Shown here: positions 4,689-5,210 of the stretch, piece by piece
Layout: each line of letters starts with the position of its first letter
How positions within the stretch are numbered: the stretch's first letter is position 1
NCBI GenBank assembly: GCA_023424275.1
Contig: JAFAED010000232.1
Coordinates: 1-5,210 of the forward strand
DNA length: 5,210 nucleotides
From: Pseudomonadota bacterium
GTDB taxonomy: Bacteria; Pseudomonadota; Alphaproteobacteria; Sphingomonadales; Sphingomonadaceae
Direction: 5' to 3'
Position numbers and translations under genes: made by a program
The notes under the pieces: model-generated
Told to the model about the DNA's origin: nothing
Database searches by the model: none
What the model saw: only the letters and a program-made list of their open reading frames with translations

Positions 4689-5210
4689 GCGCGCGCTGCC
4701 AGATCGATCCATTGGTCGAGCAGCGCTACACCAAAGCCCGTGGCACCCGGCCCGCTCCGCGAACTGCGCCGCGTCGCCCAACCGACGCCCGCGATGTCGA
4801 GATGCGCCCAGCGGCGTCCCTTCGCAAATTTCTCGATGAACTTTGCGCCCGCAACGGGTGAGCCACTGCCCACACCGAACCAGCCCGGCGCCCCCAGATT
4901 CGACACGTCGGCGACCGGGGATTCGACGAGATAATCCATCGACGCGACCAGCGGCAGCCGCCACAGCGGCTCGTGCGCCGCGGTGGCCGCTTCGGTCAGG
5001 CTCGCAGCCAGCGCATCGTCGCTCGTGAACAGCCCCGCGAAATCCTCGTGCAGCACGCCCATGATCATGCCGGTGAGCGTGGCGACATCGACGATCGCGC
5101 CCGGATCATATTCGCGGATCGCATAGGTCACGGCATCGGCAAGCACGATGCGCCCCTCCGCATCGGTATCCTGTACATCGATGGTGAGGCCCGCCAGCGA
5201 TGTGATGACG
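4685..5210 (-). CDS. M17 leucyl aminopeptidase, C-terminal fragment (5' end beyond the right edge)
   Basis: The last 174 residues of a cytoplasmic metallo-aminopeptidase that removes N-terminal residues from peptides with two metal ions. The fragment opens just before the M17 hallmark DTDAEGRIVLADA (visible residues 14-26). Asp16 and Glu18 correspond to metal ligands Asp332 and Glu334 of E. coli PepA, and Arg20 to catalytic Arg336. Then come VDVATLTG, SPVADVSNLG, the SGSPVAGAKFIEKF helix and the C-terminal HLDIAGVGWA and GATGFGVALL segments, all typical. The other metal ligands and catalytic Lys are in the missing N-terminal part. It is probably a PepA/PepB-type enzyme; the subtype cannot be settled from this fragment. 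The TGA overlaps the GTG start of the downstream transporter gene, so both are likely one transcript. Confidence 0.93.
   Translation of the reverse strand, partial: VITSLAGLTIDVQDTDAEGRIVLADAVTYAIREYDPGAIVDVATLTGMIMGVLHEDFAGLFTSDDALAASLTEAATAAHEPLWRLPLVASMDYLVESPVADVSNLGAPGWFGVGSGSPVAGAKFIEKFAKGRRWAHLDIAGVGWATRRSSRSGPGATGFGVALLDQWIDLAARA

Noticed and set aside
3768..4934. A 388-codon plus-strand open frame opposite the transporter and aminopeptidase
   Set aside because: Extremely Arg/His/Asp-rich antisense shadow with no recognisable motif.

Overview
The window reads as high-GC chromosomal DNA of a proteobacterium. Gene content and codon use look like an alphaproteobacterium, perhaps a sphingomonad; that placement rests on general resemblance, not on a marker gene. 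There is no rRNA, tRNA, CRISPR array, insertion sequence or integrase.

Left half, minus strand (about 1-1823): the start of a heterotetrameric (TSOX-type) sarcosine oxidase operon in the order soxB, soxD, soxA. SoxB (beta) and SoxD (delta) are complete and keep their flavin-attachment and zinc-binding residues. SoxA (alpha) is cut by the left edge after 79 codons. soxB begins with TTG, fixed by an upstream in-frame stop and a strong ribosome binding site. soxD and soxA overlap by 4 bases. A soxG gene would be expected beyond the left edge.

Middle (1824-2296): a divergent intergenic region of about 470 bases with no convincing gene. It holds two near-identical 16-bp AT-rich motifs (14 of 16 bases shared) in opposite orientation, one just upstream of soxB and one upstream of folD, plus several inverted repeats. 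This is the best candidate for a shared control region.

Plus strand (2297-3238): folD, the bifunctional methylene-tetrahydrofolate dehydrogenase/cyclohydrolase. The link to sox is metabolic. TSOX demethylates sarcosine and, with tetrahydrofolate present, passes the methyl carbon out as 5,10-methylene-THF. FolD oxidises that to 10-formyl-THF, making NAD(P)H and freeing the one-carbon unit. Together the two halves look like a sarcosine (glycine betaine or creatinine breakdown) catabolic island. This FolD lacks the usual basic residues that hold the NADP 2'-phosphate. A hairpin with a T-run follows the gene.

Right half, minus strand (3273-5210): the C-terminal part of an M17 leucyl aminopeptidase, cut by the right edge, translationally coupled through a GTGA overlap to a 12-helix MelB-like (GPH/MFS_2) transporter. 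The transporter has lost one of the two MelB cation-site aspartates. This pair converges on folD and probably has a separate role, perhaps uptake and hydrolysis of a peptide or conjugate.

No wholly new system is evident. The most useful leads are the paired motif, the folD leader hairpin, the FolD cofactor site and the transporter cation site.
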